Below are positions 46,036 to 55,701 of a stretch of DNA of 64,000 bases, one piece after another. The notes beneath the pieces are model-generated. The model did not search any database. It worked only from the letters and a program-made list of their open reading frames with translations, and was not told the origin of the DNA. The position numbers and the translations under genes were made by a program. The stretch comes from Paraburkholderia megapolitana. GTDB taxonomy: Bacteria > Pseudomonadota > Gammaproteobacteria > Burkholderiales > Burkholderiaceae. The DNA lies in NCBI RefSeq assembly GCF_007556815.1, contig NZ_CP041745.1:4421012-4485011 (forward strand). Direction: 5' to 3'. How positions within the stretch are numbered: position 1 is the first letter of the stretch; the number at the start of each line of letters is the position of its first letter.

Positions 46036-47628
46036 TCAATTGCTGGTAACCGCCCCACTTTGCGCGACCGGCGTGGCCGATACAGCCGACGTGCCCGAAG
46101 CACCCGCCGCCGGAGCCGCCGCAGCCCCCGTCTCGCGAGCCATCTGCGACACATCCCAGCCGCCGCCCAGCGCCTTCACCAGTCCCACCGACGACACCAT
46201 CCGCTGGCCCGCAAGGTTCGCGAGCTTCTGTTCTGCCGTGAACGCGGTGGTCTGCGCGGTCAGTACGCTCAGGTAAGCGACGGTGCCCGACTTGTACTGG
46301 TTCGTGATGATGTCGAGTGCCTGGCGGGCCGAATCGACGGCTTGCTGCTGGACGACGATTTCCCGCGCGAGGATGCGCTGCGACGCGAGGTTGTCCTCGA
46401 CGTCCTGGAACGCGGCCAGCACGGTTTGCCGGTAGGTTGCGACCTGCTGGTCGTAGGCGGCGCGTGCGGCATCGGTCTGCGCGCTACGCAAACCGGCATC
46501 GAAGAGCGTCGCCGCGAGTTGCGGGCCGACGGTCCAGAAACGCGACGGCGCCGTCAGTAGTTGCGAAAACACCGAGTTCTGGAAGCCGCCGCTCGCGGAC
46601 AGCGTCAACGTTGGGAAGAACGCGGCAATCGCGATACCGATCTGCTCGTTGGCTGCCGCCGCCTTGCGTTCCGCCGAAGCGATATCGGGCCGCCGTTCGA
46701 GCAGCGCCGATGGCATCTGTTCGGGGACGGGCGGTGGTGTGGCATCGAGCGGCACCTGCGCCAGCGAGAAGGTCGACGCCGGTTCGCCGACGAGTACCGC
46801 TATCGCATGTTCGTCCTGCGCGCGTGCGACGCCGTTATCAATTGCCGCGGCCTGGGCGGACTGCAACTGCGTCTGCGCCTGGATCACATCCGAACGCGCG
46901 GCGACACCCTGGGCGTACTGGTTCTGCGTGAGTTGCAGCGAACGCTCGTAGGCGGCGACGGTGTCGTCGAGCAGCTTTTGCTGGGCGTCGAGCGAGCGCA
47001 GCGAGAAATAGGTCTGGGCGAGCGTGCCTTGCGCGGACAGCCGGGCGTTGGCGAGATCGGCGGCTGCGCCTTGCTGGCCGGCCTCCTGCGCGCTCACCGT
47101 GCGGCTCACCTTGCCCCACAGATCGGGCTCCCAGGTGGCGTCGAGCGATGCGCTGAAGTTGTTGCCAATGACGCTCGAATTCGGTCGCGTGGAACCGCTG
47201 TTGTTCGTTCCCGTCGCCGCGCGGCTCCGCGAGCCGGACCCCGATGCACTAATGACCGGGAAATACGATGCGCGCGCCTCGGCGACGAGCGCGCGCGCCT
47301 GCCGGTACGCCGCCGCGAATTGCGCAACGGTCTGATTCGCGGTGTTCAACTTGTCTTCGAGCGCGTTGAGCTGCGCGTCGTTGTAGATGGTCCACCATGC
47401 GCCACGATCGTGCTGATCGGCGGGCTGGGCGGTTTTCCAGCCGTCCGCGGCTTGCTGCGTTGCTTCCGGCGCGGCTTCCTTGTAGGCCGCCGGAACCGAG
47501 ACATCGGGCCGCTTGTAGTTGGGCCCGACCGCACAACCGGCGAGCACGGCCGCGACCGTTGCCGCCACGGCGAGCGTCAGGATGCGTGGCGCAACTGCCA
47601 GCGGGCGCGGGGTACGGTCAAACGGCAT
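46036..47628 (-). CDS. NodT/OprM-family outer-membrane efflux lipoprotein
   Basis: 530-aa outer-membrane factor. The lipobox LAGC places the lipidated Cys near residue 32, followed by AVGPNYKRPDVSVP, the hallmark of the NodT family. Two long coiled-coil repeats form the periplasmic tunnel (LSAQGTLAQTYFSLRSLDAQ; TYRQTVLAAFQDVEDNLASQ). The C-terminus is Ala-rich and low in complexity. The start MPFDRTPRPL at 47628 is chosen. It would serve as the exit channel for a tripartite pump such as the EmrB-type pump at 49183. Confidence 0.94.
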   Translation of the reverse strand: MPFDRTPRPLAVAPRILTLAVAATVAAVLAGCAVGPNYKRPDVSVPAAYKEAAPEATQQAADGWKTAQPADQHDRGAWWTIYNDAQLNALEDKLNTANQTVAQFAAAYRQARALVAEARASYFPVISASGSGSRSRAATGTNNSGSTRPNSSVIGNNFSASLDATWEPDLWGKVSRTVSAQEAGQQGAAADLANARLSAQGTLAQTYFSLRSLDAQQKLLDDTVAAYERSLQLTQNQYAQGVAARSDVIQAQTQLQSAQAAAIDNGVARAQDEHAIAVLVGEPASTFSLAQVPLDATPPPVPEQMPSALLERRPDIASAERKAAAANEQIGIAIAAFFPTLTLSASGGFQNSVFSQLLTAPSRFWTVGPQLAATLFDAGLRSAQTDAARAAYDQQVATYRQTVLAAFQDVEDNLASQRILAREIVVQQQAVDSARQALDIITNQYKSGTVAYLSVLTAQTTAFTAEQKLANLAGQRMVSSVGLVKALGGGWDVSQMARETGAAAAPAAGASGTSAVSATPVAQSGAVTSN

Positions 47629-47903
47629 GCGAAGGGTTCCTGTCGATTCGGCCGGCCGGCGCTCTGGCGGCCGGGCGGTCATCCGCGAGGCGAGAAGACG
47701 GGTGTGTCGCGACGGCTCCGGAATGGTAGCTTACGCGACGCCTCCGGCGCGGAAAACAGGAAGAGTAATGTGGGGCGAGGCTTGGGTGTGTTACCGGGAG
47801 TTCCGGCCGGTTACGCGGCATTACCTGGCCCAGGAGGCAACCGCAATGGATACCGGCAAATGGCGATGCAACGGCGAACCGACCTTGGCCCGCCTGTTGA
47901 GGT

Positions 47904-48277
47904 TCAGACGCGTTCGCTGAGGCTTTGTCGCGCGAGCTTGCCCGCGGCGGCACGGCACACCGACGCGTTGCCGCGCGACTGGCAAACCGATGCGCCCGGC
48001 ACCAGCGATGCGGCTGCGGCTCCCGATCCTTTGCCCGCGACGGCAGGCTGAAGCGCCCCAGCCGTTCCACCGCCGCTGCCCCGGCCGGCCCGTTGCGACG
48101 CGCTCGACGACTTTCGATCCACGCGAGCAGCAGCACACCCAGCGATCCCCCAGGCAACACGAACATCGCCGCATACAGCGCCAGCTTCCACCAGCGATGC
48201 GAGCCCTGGAACGTGTGCAGTGCGGTGTCGGTGATGGAGCGGCCCAGGCCGCCGAGGGTGTTTTTCAGGTACAGCAT
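47904..48277 (-). pseudogene. Small membrane protein gene with apparent one-base deletion
   Basis: The first ~65 codons (MLYLKNTLGGLGRSITD, HRWWKLALYAAMFVLPGG, VLLLAWIESRR) show strong G/C third positions and one transmembrane helix. After the GC-rich stretch at about 48060-48110, the third-position pattern moves to the frame one base earlier. That frame ends after GASVCQSRGNASVCRAAAG, KLARQSLSERV at 47904. One added base would give a 124-residue protein. As read, the first frame runs on to 47618 with non-coding-like sequence. No family is recognised. Confidence 0.6.
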
Positions 48278-48519
48278 CGCGGGAATCCTTATGCGTGGCA
48301 GCGGGACGCTGTACGCGGCAAAGCGGTCAGAACATGGTCTCGGGTGGCGCGAAAACGCGCGTAACTCGTTGCCTGCAATAATATTGACTATGCAATCAAA
48401 TTTCAAGATACTTCCGCTTAACCTGACGGTCCTTGTTGTTTTTGGCTCAGGCGTCGACCGATGAATCGGTCCAGGTAAATAAAATCCGCTGCAATTTTTC
48501 GGCTCCACGTACGACTCCC

Positions 48520-49044
48520 ATGAACGACAGTCCCCATCGCACAGGTGAGACACCTATCGAATCGAGCCTCGGCTATTACCTGGCGAAGGCACGCGAGGTA
48601 TTTCTCGAGCGGATGGATCGGGCCGTGAAGCCGCTGGGATTGACCGCGCCGCAGGTCGGCGTAGTCATGCTGTTGTGGTGTGGTCGGGCGACGACGCCGT
48701 TCGAGCTGTCGCGGGTGATGTCGTACGACAGCGGATCGATGACGCGGATGCTCGACAGGCTGGAAAAGAAGGGGTTTATCGAACGTACGCGTAGCGAAAC
48801 CGACCGGCGTATCGTCAAGCTCGAACTGACGCCGGCCGGGCGCGAAGCCGCGAGTCAACTGCCGGCACTCGGCAAAGCGGTGCTGAACGAACAGTTGCAC
48901 GGATTCTCCGCCGACGAAGTCGCCACCCTGGTGAATCTGCTCGGCCGTTTCATCGCGAACGGCACCGGCGCGCAGGCTCCTGGCAATGTGCTCGCCGGGG
49001 TGTGTGGGGTGCGGGAAAAGTCGTCGGAGGAAGGCGACGAGTAA
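48520..49044 (+). CDS. MarR-family transcriptional regulator (EmrR-like)
   Basis: 174-aa regulator with the MarR winged helix (GLTAPQVGVVMLLWCGRATT; SRVMSYDSGSMTRMLDRLEK; KGFIERTRSETDRRIVKLEL). The start MNDSPHRTGE at 48520 is chosen over a frame 29 codons longer. The multidrug pump gene follows after 138 bp. It probably represses the pump and may also act on the outer-membrane channel gene. Confidence 0.92.
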   Translation: MNDSPHRTGETPIESSLGYYLAKAREVFLERMDRAVKPLGLTAPQVGVVMLLWCGRATTPFELSRVMSYDSGSMTRMLDRLEKKGFIERTRSETDRRIVKLELTPAGREAASQLPALGKAVLNEQLHGFSADEVATLVNLLGRFIANGTGAQAPGNVLAGVCGVREKSSEEGDE

Positions 49045-49182
49045 GTCAGTCGGGGGCGCTTTCGGGCGCCATTGCTTTAATCGAATGTCTGTCTGGGCAG
49101 AGAGTGCTAGTGCATGAAATATCTGCTTAATAGCAACAGCATATGGGTGCCACGACAAGTGTTGGCCCGATGAGGAGAAATT

Positions 49183-50748
49183 ATGGCCGCCACGGCTTCC
49201 GCCGCCGCGCCTGCCGCGCCCGCTGAACCTGCCCCGCTCGCCGGCGGCAGGCTCGCATTGCTGACCGTCGGCCTCGCGCTCGGCACCTTCATGGAGGTGC
49301 TCGATACATCGATCGCGAACGTTGCCGTGCCGACCATCTCCGGCAGCCTTGGCGTGTCGACGAGCGAAGGCACGTGGGTGATCTCGTCGTATTCGGTGGC
49401 GTCGGCGATCGCCGTACCGCTCACCGGGTGGCTCGCGCGGCGGGTCGGCGAGGTGCGGCTGTTCACGCTGTCGGTCGTGCTGTTCACGATCGCGTCGGCG
49501 GCGTGCGGGTTCGCGCAGAACTTCGAATCGTTGATCGCGTTCCGGCTGCTTCAAGGGCTCGTGTCCGGTCCGATGGTGCCGCTGTCGCAAACCATCCTGA
49601 TGCGCTCGTATCCGCCCGAGAAGCGCGGGCTCGCACTCGGTTTATGGGCGATGACGGTGATCGTCGCGCCTATCTTCGGGCCAGTGATGGGCGGCTGGAT
49701 CACCGACAACTACACATGGCCCTGGATCTTCTACATCAATCTGCCGATCGGTCTGTTCTCGGGCGCCTGCGCATACTTCCTGCTGCGAGGCCGCGAAACG
49801 AAGACGACGAAGCAGCGTATCGACGCGATCGGGCTAGCGTTGCTCGTGATCGGTGTGTCGTGTCTGCAGATGGTGCTCGACCTCGGCAAGGATCGAGACT
49901 GGTTCAATTCCAGTTTCATCGTCGGGCTTGCCATCACCGCGGTCGTATCGATTGCGTTTTTGCTCGTCTGGGAGTTGACGGAAAAGGAGCCGATCGTCGA
50001 CCTGACGCTGTTCAAGGATCGCAACTTCGCGCTCGGCGTGTTGATCATCGCCGGCGGTTTCATGGCGTTCTTCGGCTCGGTGGTGATCTTTCCGCTGTGG
50101 CTACAGACGGTGATGGGCTATACCCCAGGGCTCGCCGGGCTCGCTACCGCGCCGGTCGGTTTTCTCGCGCTGATCCTCTCGCCGCTGATCGGCCGCAACA
50201 TACACCGGCTCAATGTGCGACTGGTTGCGAGTTTCGCCTTCGTCGTGTTCGCATTCGTATCGTTCTGGAACTCGACCTTCACGCTCGACGTCCCGTTCAA
50301 CCATGTGATCTGGCCAAGGCTCGTGCAAGGCATCGGCGTGGCGTGTTTCTTCGTGCCGATGACGACGATCACGTTATCGAGCATGTCCGACGAACGGCTC
50401 GCGAGCGCATCCGGCCTGTCGAATTTTTTCCGCACGTTGTCGGGCGCAATCGGTACTGCGATCAGCACGACGTATTGGGAGAACGACGCGATCTATCACC
50501 ACGCGGTGTTGTCGGAATCGGTCAACGTGTATTCGCAGAACACGAACGCCTATCGCGACGCGTTGTCTTCGCTCGGCGTTGCCGGACAAAGCGTGACTGC
50601 ACAGTTGAACGAGATCGTGACGCAGCAGGGCTTCATGATGGCGACCAACGATTTCTTCCGCATCTCGTGCGTCGGTTTTATTTTTCTGGCGGCGCTGGTC
50701 TGGATCACGAAGCCGAAGAAAGGCGCGGCGGCGTCGATGGGACATTGA
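49183..50748 (+). CDS. emrB: EmrB/QacA-type drug:proton antiporter (DHA2, MFS)
   Basis: 521-aa MFS transporter with 14 predicted helices. Motif C-type and family segments are clear: GTFMEVLDTSIANVAVPTIS, FRLLQGLVSGPMVPLSQTIL, GLWAMTVIVAPIFGPVMGGW, WIFYINLPIGLFSG. GAGGAGAAATT precedes the ATG. EmrB proteins normally work with a periplasmic EmrA adaptor, but no emrA gene is found between marR and emrB or elsewhere in the window. The NodT channel at 46036 is a possible outer-membrane partner. Confidence 0.93.
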   Translation: MAATASAAAPAAPAEPAPLAGGRLALLTVGLALGTFMEVLDTSIANVAVPTISGSLGVSTSEGTWVISSYSVASAIAVPLTGWLARRVGEVRLFTLSVVLFTIASAACGFAQNFESLIAFRLLQGLVSGPMVPLSQTILMRSYPPEKRGLALGLWAMTVIVAPIFGPVMGGWITDNYTWPWIFYINLPIGLFSGACAYFLLRGRETKTTKQRIDAIGLALLVIGVSCLQMVLDLGKDRDWFNSSFIVGLAITAVVSIAFLLVWELTEKEPIVDLTLFKDRNFALGVLIIAGGFMAFFGSVVIFPLWLQTVMGYTPGLAGLATAPVGFLALILSPLIGRNIHRLNVRLVASFAFVVFAFVSFWNSTFTLDVPFNHVIWPRLVQGIGVACFFVPMTTITLSSMSDERLASASGLSNFFRTLSGAIGTAISTTYWENDAIYHHAVLSESVNVYSQNTNAYRDALSSLGVAGQSVTAQLNEIVTQQGFMMATNDFFRISCVGFIFLAALVWITKPKKGAAASMGH

Positions 50749-50779
50749 CGCCGCGCGACGAACAGTGTGCGGTTGCCGA

Positions 50780-51289
50780 TCACTGAGAAGCCGGTTCTCC
50801 GGTTGGCGAGGCAATCGACTGTGCGGGCATCGCTTCAGGTGCCAGCGCTGCGGCGGGCGCCGGCGTGCTGCCCGGTGCGGGCACGTTCGCTGTGCCGTTG
50901 CGCACGAACAGCTTGAAGTCCGCACCGGCTTGCCACGGGTCGGGTTTGCAGCCGAGCGCGCTATCGCAATGCGCCGCGAAGCCGATCGTCGAGGTGCCGT
51001 CGTTGTTCGGCGTCTTCGTGATCTCGTACGCGAGGGCGCGTTTGCCGCCGTCGGGACCGGTGGTCTGGATCAACGTATCGCTGCTCGATTCAAGTGGATA
51101 ACGCGAGTGACCCGTTACCCATGTTTGCGCGCGCTGCCACCAGAGATCGCACTCCGCCTTGCTTGAGCACGTTAGCGGCGCGGTGGCGATCTGCATGACA
51201 TCGGGTTGAACCTGGCCGCGGGTAGAACAACCGGCGACGAGCGTGCCGAAAGTACAGAGCGCGGCGATCGACAGGTATTGCTTGATCAA
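50780..51289 (-). CDS. Hypothetical lipoprotein
   Basis: 169-aa predicted lipoprotein: signal peptide with lipobox LVAGC (Cys21). The mature part contains two Cys pairs (LTCSSKAECDLWW and HCDSALGCKP) that could form disulfides, and a Pro/Ala-rich C-terminus. I do not recognise a named domain; it resembles conserved lipoproteins of Burkholderiales. It is convergent with emrB. Confidence 0.8.
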   Translation of the reverse strand: MIKQYLSIAALCTFGTLVAGCSTRGQVQPDVMQIATAPLTCSSKAECDLWWQRAQTWVTGHSRYPLESSSDTLIQTTGPDGGKRALAYEITKTPNNDGTSTIGFAAHCDSALGCKPDPWQAGADFKLFVRNGTANVPAPGSTPAPAAALAPEAMPAQSIASPTGEPASQ

Positions 51290-51477
51290 GGTATTCCTCC
51301 GTTGGCGAAGCGGGTCGCTGGAAAGAGCATAGTCGTTGGACTCCCGTAAGGCACGCGTGTTTCAACGGGTTCGCGATTCCGGGAAATCCTGCCAGTACTT
51401 TTTTTGCAGCAATCGCCGTGCCGTGGTGCTTATCGGTCGCAGTGCGATGTTGCGGTGTCGGATAGCGAGGCGTAAAC

Positions 51478-51509
51478 AAAGAGGGCAGTCCGTCTGGACT
51501 GCCCTCTTT
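51478..51509 (-). terminator. Intrinsic terminator after gshA
   Basis: A 14-bp stem AAAGAGGGCAGTCC/GGACTGCCCTCTTT with a 4-nt loop, about 55 bp beyond the gshA stop. The T tract on the minus strand is short (TTTGTTT). Confidence 0.75.
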
Positions 51510-51562
51510 CCTCTGAAACGTGCCGGCGTTCGCTGCGATACAACCGTTCTACGACCGGTTGC

Positions 51563-53212
51563 CTACACGCTAAAGCGGTTCAACGTATACGCGCGATACG
51601 CGGCGATAAACGCATCGAACGAACCAACCTCTTCCCGCTCGAGCGTGGCCTGCTCGGCGAGCGATTGCGCGGCGAGTTCGGTCATCTCTTTCTCTTTTGC
51701 AGCATCGAGCGGACGACTGCGGAACCATGCCGCATGCGCTTCGCTTTGCGCAAGACCGAACGCGAGGAAGCTTTGTTCGCGCTCACGCATTGTTTGCAAT
51801 ACACGCGCGGAGGGCGTCAGCGACACATCGGCGAGTTTGGCGCGCTGCGTTGTGACTGCACGGGCGTGACGATCGTCGCCGTGCAAGGCATCGAGCCTTG
51901 CCGCTGCAAGATCGATCTTTGCGAGCAACTCATTCGCCCAGTCGATCATCGACACGGTCTTGCCGTCGCGCGTCAACTCGAGCCCCGGCTTGCGCCCTTC
52001 CGACGTCACGGCGCTGAAATTCTGGTTTGCTTCGCAGTACGCATCGGGCGGCAACGGTGCACTGTCGTCGAGCGCGCAGACGAGCAGATACGCATCGAGA
52101 AAGCGCGACGTTTCAAGCGAAATGCCGACTGGCTCGAACGGATCGATGTCCATGCAGCGCACTTCGACGTATTGCACACCGCGCGTCGCAAGCGCATGCA
52201 GCGGGCGCTCGCCGGGATACGTGACGCGCTTCGGCCGGATGGTCGAATAGAACTCGTTTTCGATCTGCAGCACGTTGGTGTTGATCTGCACCCACTTGCC
52301 GTCGCGATGCGTGCCGATTGCTTCGTACTGCGGATACGGCTGGCTCACGGCCTGCGTGAGCGCGTCGAGATAGCCCGGCAATGTGTTGTAGTCGGCGCGC
52401 AGCGCGGATTGAGCGGTCGTATTCGAATAACCGAGATCGCTCATCCGCAGGCTCGTCGCATACGGACGATAGAGCGTGTCGGCATCGAAGGTTTCGAGCG
52501 TGTGCGGACGATCACGCAGAAAGCGCCGGTCGAGCGCGGGCGACGCGCCGAACAGATACATCAGCAGCCAGCTGGTGCGGCGGAAATTGCGAATCAGCGC
52601 GAGATAGCGCTCCGACTGGAAATCGACAGGGCTCGCTGTAGATTGCTGGTCCGCGTGCAGCAGACGCCACACTTCTTCGCTCAGCGAGTAGTTGTAATGG
52701 ATCCCCGCGATACATTGCATCGTGCGGCCATAACGCAACGAGAGGCCGACGCGATACACATACTTCAGCTCGCCGATGTTCGACGTGCCGTAACGCGCGA
52801 TCGGGATCTCGTCGTCCGCGGGCAGCAGCGCGGGCATCGAGTTGTTCCACAAGATTTCGCTGTCCAGCTTTGTATAGACGAATCGATGCAGCGTATCGAG
52901 CTGCTCCAGCGTCATCGAGACGTCTTGTTCCGCCGGCGTGATCAGTTCGACCAGTGCTTCCGAATAGTCGGTAGTCAGCGACGGATGCGTGAGCGCCGAG
53001 CCGAACGAGCGCGGATGCGCCGTCATTGCGAGGCGACCGGCGGGCGTGACGCGCAAGCTTTCCTTTTCGATGCCGCGCAGGCCGGCAGTCAGCGCATCGG
53101 CCTGCGGGCCCGCGCTCAGCACGGACAGGCGATGGGACAGCACATCGGTCGTATGGGGAGAAGATGTATTTGGCATCGATGCAGTTGCAGGTCGGGCGTT
53201 GTCTGCCGCCAT
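51563..53212 (-). CDS. gshA: Glutamate-cysteine ligase (class 1)
   Basis: 549-aa enzyme for the first step of glutathione synthesis, of the gamma-proteobacterial E. coli-like class rather than the class common in plants. Visible motifs are LRGIEKESLRVTPAGRLAMT, TTDYSEALVELITP, AGIHYNYS and QYVEVRCMDIDPFEPVGI. The ATG at 53212 is followed by a polar leader of ~25 residues; MPNTSSPHTT 12 codons on is an alternative start. It is transcribed alone and followed by the terminator at 51478. Confidence 0.95.
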   Translation of the reverse strand: MAADNARPATASMPNTSSPHTTDVLSHRLSVLSAGPQADALTAGLRGIEKESLRVTPAGRLAMTAHPRSFGSALTHPSLTTDYSEALVELITPAEQDVSMTLEQLDTLHRFVYTKLDSEILWNNSMPALLPADDEIPIARYGTSNIGELKYVYRVGLSLRYGRTMQCIAGIHYNYSLSEEVWRLLHADQQSTASPVDFQSERYLALIRNFRRTSWLLMYLFGASPALDRRFLRDRPHTLETFDADTLYRPYATSLRMSDLGYSNTTAQSALRADYNTLPGYLDALTQAVSQPYPQYEAIGTHRDGKWVQINTNVLQIENEFYSTIRPKRVTYPGERPLHALATRGVQYVEVRCMDIDPFEPVGISLETSRFLDAYLLVCALDDSAPLPPDAYCEANQNFSAVTSEGRKPGLELTRDGKTVSMIDWANELLAKIDLAAARLDALHGDDRHARAVTTQRAKLADVSLTPSARVLQTMREREQSFLAFGLAQSEAHAAWFRSRPLDAAKEKEMTELAAQSLAEQATLEREEVGSFDAFIAAYRAYTLNRFSV

Positions 53213-53390
53213 GACCGCCGGCGGCGGCCGACAACGTTCGGCGGATTCTTGGTAGCGGGCACTTTAACATCTCGCCACGAGACCTGCTTGAGGTGCCCTC
53301 GGCGCTGCTTTTACGTGCCATGACAGGGTTTTTGCGCGGTACTGCCGATGCGTTTCGGGTTGTGGTCGTCGTTCGATGCGTGCCTTGTCG

Positions 53391-53421
53391 CGCCCTGTCC
53401 TGCCCTGCCCTGCCCTGCTTT
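53391..53421 (+). repeat. Short CCCTG/CCTGC tandem repeat
   Basis: About five near-perfect copies of a 5-bp unit lie just outside the alkA stop codon. It is a simple-sequence tract. Slippage there would not change a recognised protein. Confidence 0.6.
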
Positions 53422-53426
53422 GCCTG

Positions 53427-54347
53427 CTAGCCGCCGCGTGCCGCGCCTGCGCGATCCGCGATTTCGTTCCACAGATGCATCGCCGCATACGCGCGCCACG
53501 GTCGCCATGCATCGGTACGCGCGCGTTGCTGCGTCGGACGTACCAGCGACGGATGACGTGCCGCGATCGATTGCATCAGGACGAGATCCGATGCGGGCCA
53601 CGCGTCCATGTCGCGCCACGCGCGCATCGCGACGTATTCGACCGTCCAGGGGCCGATGCCCGGCAATGCGAGCAACGCGGCGCGCAACGCAGTTGCGTCT
53701 ACGGTGTCGTTGTCGAGCGGCACGTCGCCGCTCGCGACCGCCTGCGCAAAACCCTGCAGCGCGGCAACCCGCTTGCCGGGCATGCCGATCTTTGCGAGGT
53801 CGACGGCGGCGAGCGCGGCGGGCGTTGGAAAACGCCACGCGGTGTGTTCGTGCGGATGATCGTCGATACGTTCGCCGGCGCGTTGCACGAGACGACCGAT
53901 GATCGTCGTCGCGGCTTTCACGCTGACCTGTTGACCAACGATCGCGCGCACCACGAGTTCGAAGCCGGACCACGCGCCCGGCACGCGCAATCCAGGGGCT
54001 GCGTCGAAGAGCTGTGCGAGCCATGGATCTTCGGCGAAATGCGCGCCGATTGCCTTCGGGTTCGCGTGCAGATCGAACATGCGCGCGATCGGCGCGGCGA
54101 GCGCGTCTGCGTGCCGGCTCGCGGCGCCGTCGATGGTGGCGACGATGCAGCGCTTGCGTGGATGCAGTCGTACGGTCAGCGTGCCGGCGTCGCCGGCCCA
54201 GTCGATCGCGCGGCGATAGGCGCCGTCCTCGACCGCTTCGACGCCTGGCGTCGCGCGCCCTTTGAAGAAACGCAGCAAGCGCGGCCAGTCGAAAGGCGCC
54301 TTGAACGGCAACTCGAGCGAGGCGCTATGAGCAATATCGGTCGTCAA
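53427..54347 (-). CDS. alkA: DNA-3-methyladenine glycosylase II (AlkA-type)
   Basis: 306-aa base-excision repair enzyme. It has the AlkA N-domain (LELPFKAPFDWPRLLRFFKG), the helix-hairpin-helix LPGIGPWTVEYVAMRAWRD and, right after it, the catalytic Asp in AWPASDLVLM. The start is a TTG at 54347 that overlaps the ada stop (TTGA), giving TTDIAHSASLELPF. No ATG further in would keep the first domain. Coupling to ada gives one adaptive-response operon. The C-terminus RPWRAYAAMHLW is typical. Confidence 0.92.
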   Translation of the reverse strand: MTTDIAHSASLELPFKAPFDWPRLLRFFKGRATPGVEAVEDGAYRRAIDWAGDAGTLTVRLHPRKRCIVATIDGAASRHADALAAPIARMFDLHANPKAIGAHFAEDPWLAQLFDAAPGLRVPGAWSGFELVVRAIVGQQVSVKAATTIIGRLVQRAGERIDDHPHEHTAWRFPTPAALAAVDLAKIGMPGKRVAALQGFAQAVASGDVPLDNDTVDATALRAALLALPGIGPWTVEYVAMRAWRDMDAWPASDLVLMQSIAARHPSLVRPTQQRARTDAWRPWRAYAAMHLWNEIADRAGAARGG

Positions 54348-55453
54348 GCGGCGTGATCCAGGTCGGCGGCGATTGCCATCGTAACGGGGGCGGACGTCGC
54401 GCCGGTGTGGTGCGCTTCCGCATCGAGCAGCGCGGCTTTGCGCGGCAAACCCCAGCGATAGCCGGCCAGTGCGCCACCCTTTTGTATCACTCGATGGCAT
54501 GGAATCGCGAGTGCGACCGGGTTCGATGCGCACGCGCTTGCCACCGCACGCACCGCGCGCGGCGAGCCGACCTCCGTGGCGATGTCCGAGTAGCTGCGCG
54601 TCTCGCCGTACGGAATGCGCTGCAAGGCTTCCCACACACGCTGCCGGAACGCGGTGGCGGCGATGTCGAGCGGCAGGTCGATGCGCTCACGCGTGCCGTG
54701 CAGATACGCGTCGATCTGTTCGATGAACGGTGCGAGCCGCGCGGGATCGTCGATGAATTCGGCGTTGGCGAATTCGCTGCGCAGTTCGTCGACGAGCGTC
54801 GTAGCGTCATCGCCGAATGCGATCTTGCAGATACCTTTGCCAGTCGCGGCAACGAGCACGAGGCCGAGCGGCGTCGAGGCGCTCGCGTAGTGCACGACGA
54901 GGCCCGCGCCCTTGCGGCGATACGCGGACGGCGCCATGCCGAGTTCGGCGGCGGCGCTGTCGTACATCCGCGACGGTGAGCCGAAGCCGGCATCGACGCT
55001 TGCACGCGTCACTGCTGTGCCACGCGCAAGCGCGTCGCGCAACGCGGCGCCGCGCTGGGCGGCCTGGTACTGCCGCGGCGACACACCGACGACACGCTTA
55101 AAAAGACGCTGCAGATGAAACGGACTCACGTGCACGAGATCGCTCAACTGCTGCAATGTCAGACGTTCCTGCGGATCGGCGTCGAGCGCCGCGCATGCGC
55201 GGTTCACGATCTCGATCTCACGCGGCAGGCGACCTGGCTGGCAACGCTTGCAGTCGCGGTAGCCGGCGGCGCGCGCTTCATCGGTGGACGGGAAAAAATC
55301 GACGTTCTCGCGACGCGGCTGGCGCGACGCGCACGACGGGCGGCAGAACACGCCGGTCGTTTTGACGCCGTAGAAGAAAGTACCGTCGGCGTCAGTGTCG
55401 CGGCCTGTGACGGCGGCCCAGCGTTCGGCAGAGGTGGTGTAGGCGGTTTTCAT
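54344..55453 (-). CDS. ada: Ada: bifunctional methyl-DNA acceptor and transcriptional activator
   Basis: 369-aa adaptive-response protein. The N-terminal zinc domain has Cys37, Cys41 (GVFCRPSC), Cys68 and Cys71 (DCKRC); Cys37 is the likely phosphotriester methyl acceptor. An AraC-type helix-turn-helix lies at ~95-180 (LTLQQLSDLVHVSPFHLQRL). The C-terminal O6-methylguanine transferase domain has the acceptor site IPCHRVI near 330. Two tracts in the middle are alanine-rich. It activates itself and alkA when methylated. Confidence 0.96.
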   Translation of the reverse strand: MKTAYTTSAERWAAVTGRDTDADGTFFYGVKTTGVFCRPSCASRQPRRENVDFFPSTDEARAAGYRDCKRCQPGRLPREIEIVNRACAALDADPQERLTLQQLSDLVHVSPFHLQRLFKRVVGVSPRQYQAAQRGAALRDALARGTAVTRASVDAGFGSPSRMYDSAAAELGMAPSAYRRKGAGLVVHYASASTPLGLVLVAATGKGICKIAFGDDATTLVDELRSEFANAEFIDDPARLAPFIEQIDAYLHGTRERIDLPLDIAATAFRQRVWEALQRIPYGETRSYSDIATEVGSPRAVRAVASACASNPVALAIPCHRVIQKGGALAGYRWGLPRKAALLDAEAHHTGATSAPVTMAIAADLDHAA

Positions 55454-55666
55454 CGTGGATTCCGGGAGACAGTTTCGATGTTCACCAATTTAGTCCGCAG
55501 GTCGACACAGTACGCTCCGGATCTTGCTCTGTCATTGGAGCCCGTCGTGAAGCCCTTCAGGCCCGTGGGGTGGCCATCCGCAGCTGTTCCGAAGCGGGCT
55601 CCGACCCCGCTTGCAGCGGGGGGGTGTCAGAGAATGTTAATTTCCGGGTTTTCCCTTAAAAAGTTA

Positions 55667-55695
55667 TTGCGTCGCACCAACCCCGTGTGTATAGT
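55667..55695 (+). promoter_or_regulatory. Sigma-70-like promoter of the predicted small RNA
   Basis: TTGCGT at 55667-55672 and TATAGT at 55690-55695 are separated by 17 bp. The expected transcription start is at about 55702-55703. Confidence 0.6.
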
Positions 55696-55701
55696 CACTC
55701 T

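Noticed and set aside
53391..53421. CCCTG repeat as phase-variable tract of alkA
   Set aside because: It is outside the coding sequence, past the stop codon, so length change would not alter the protein.
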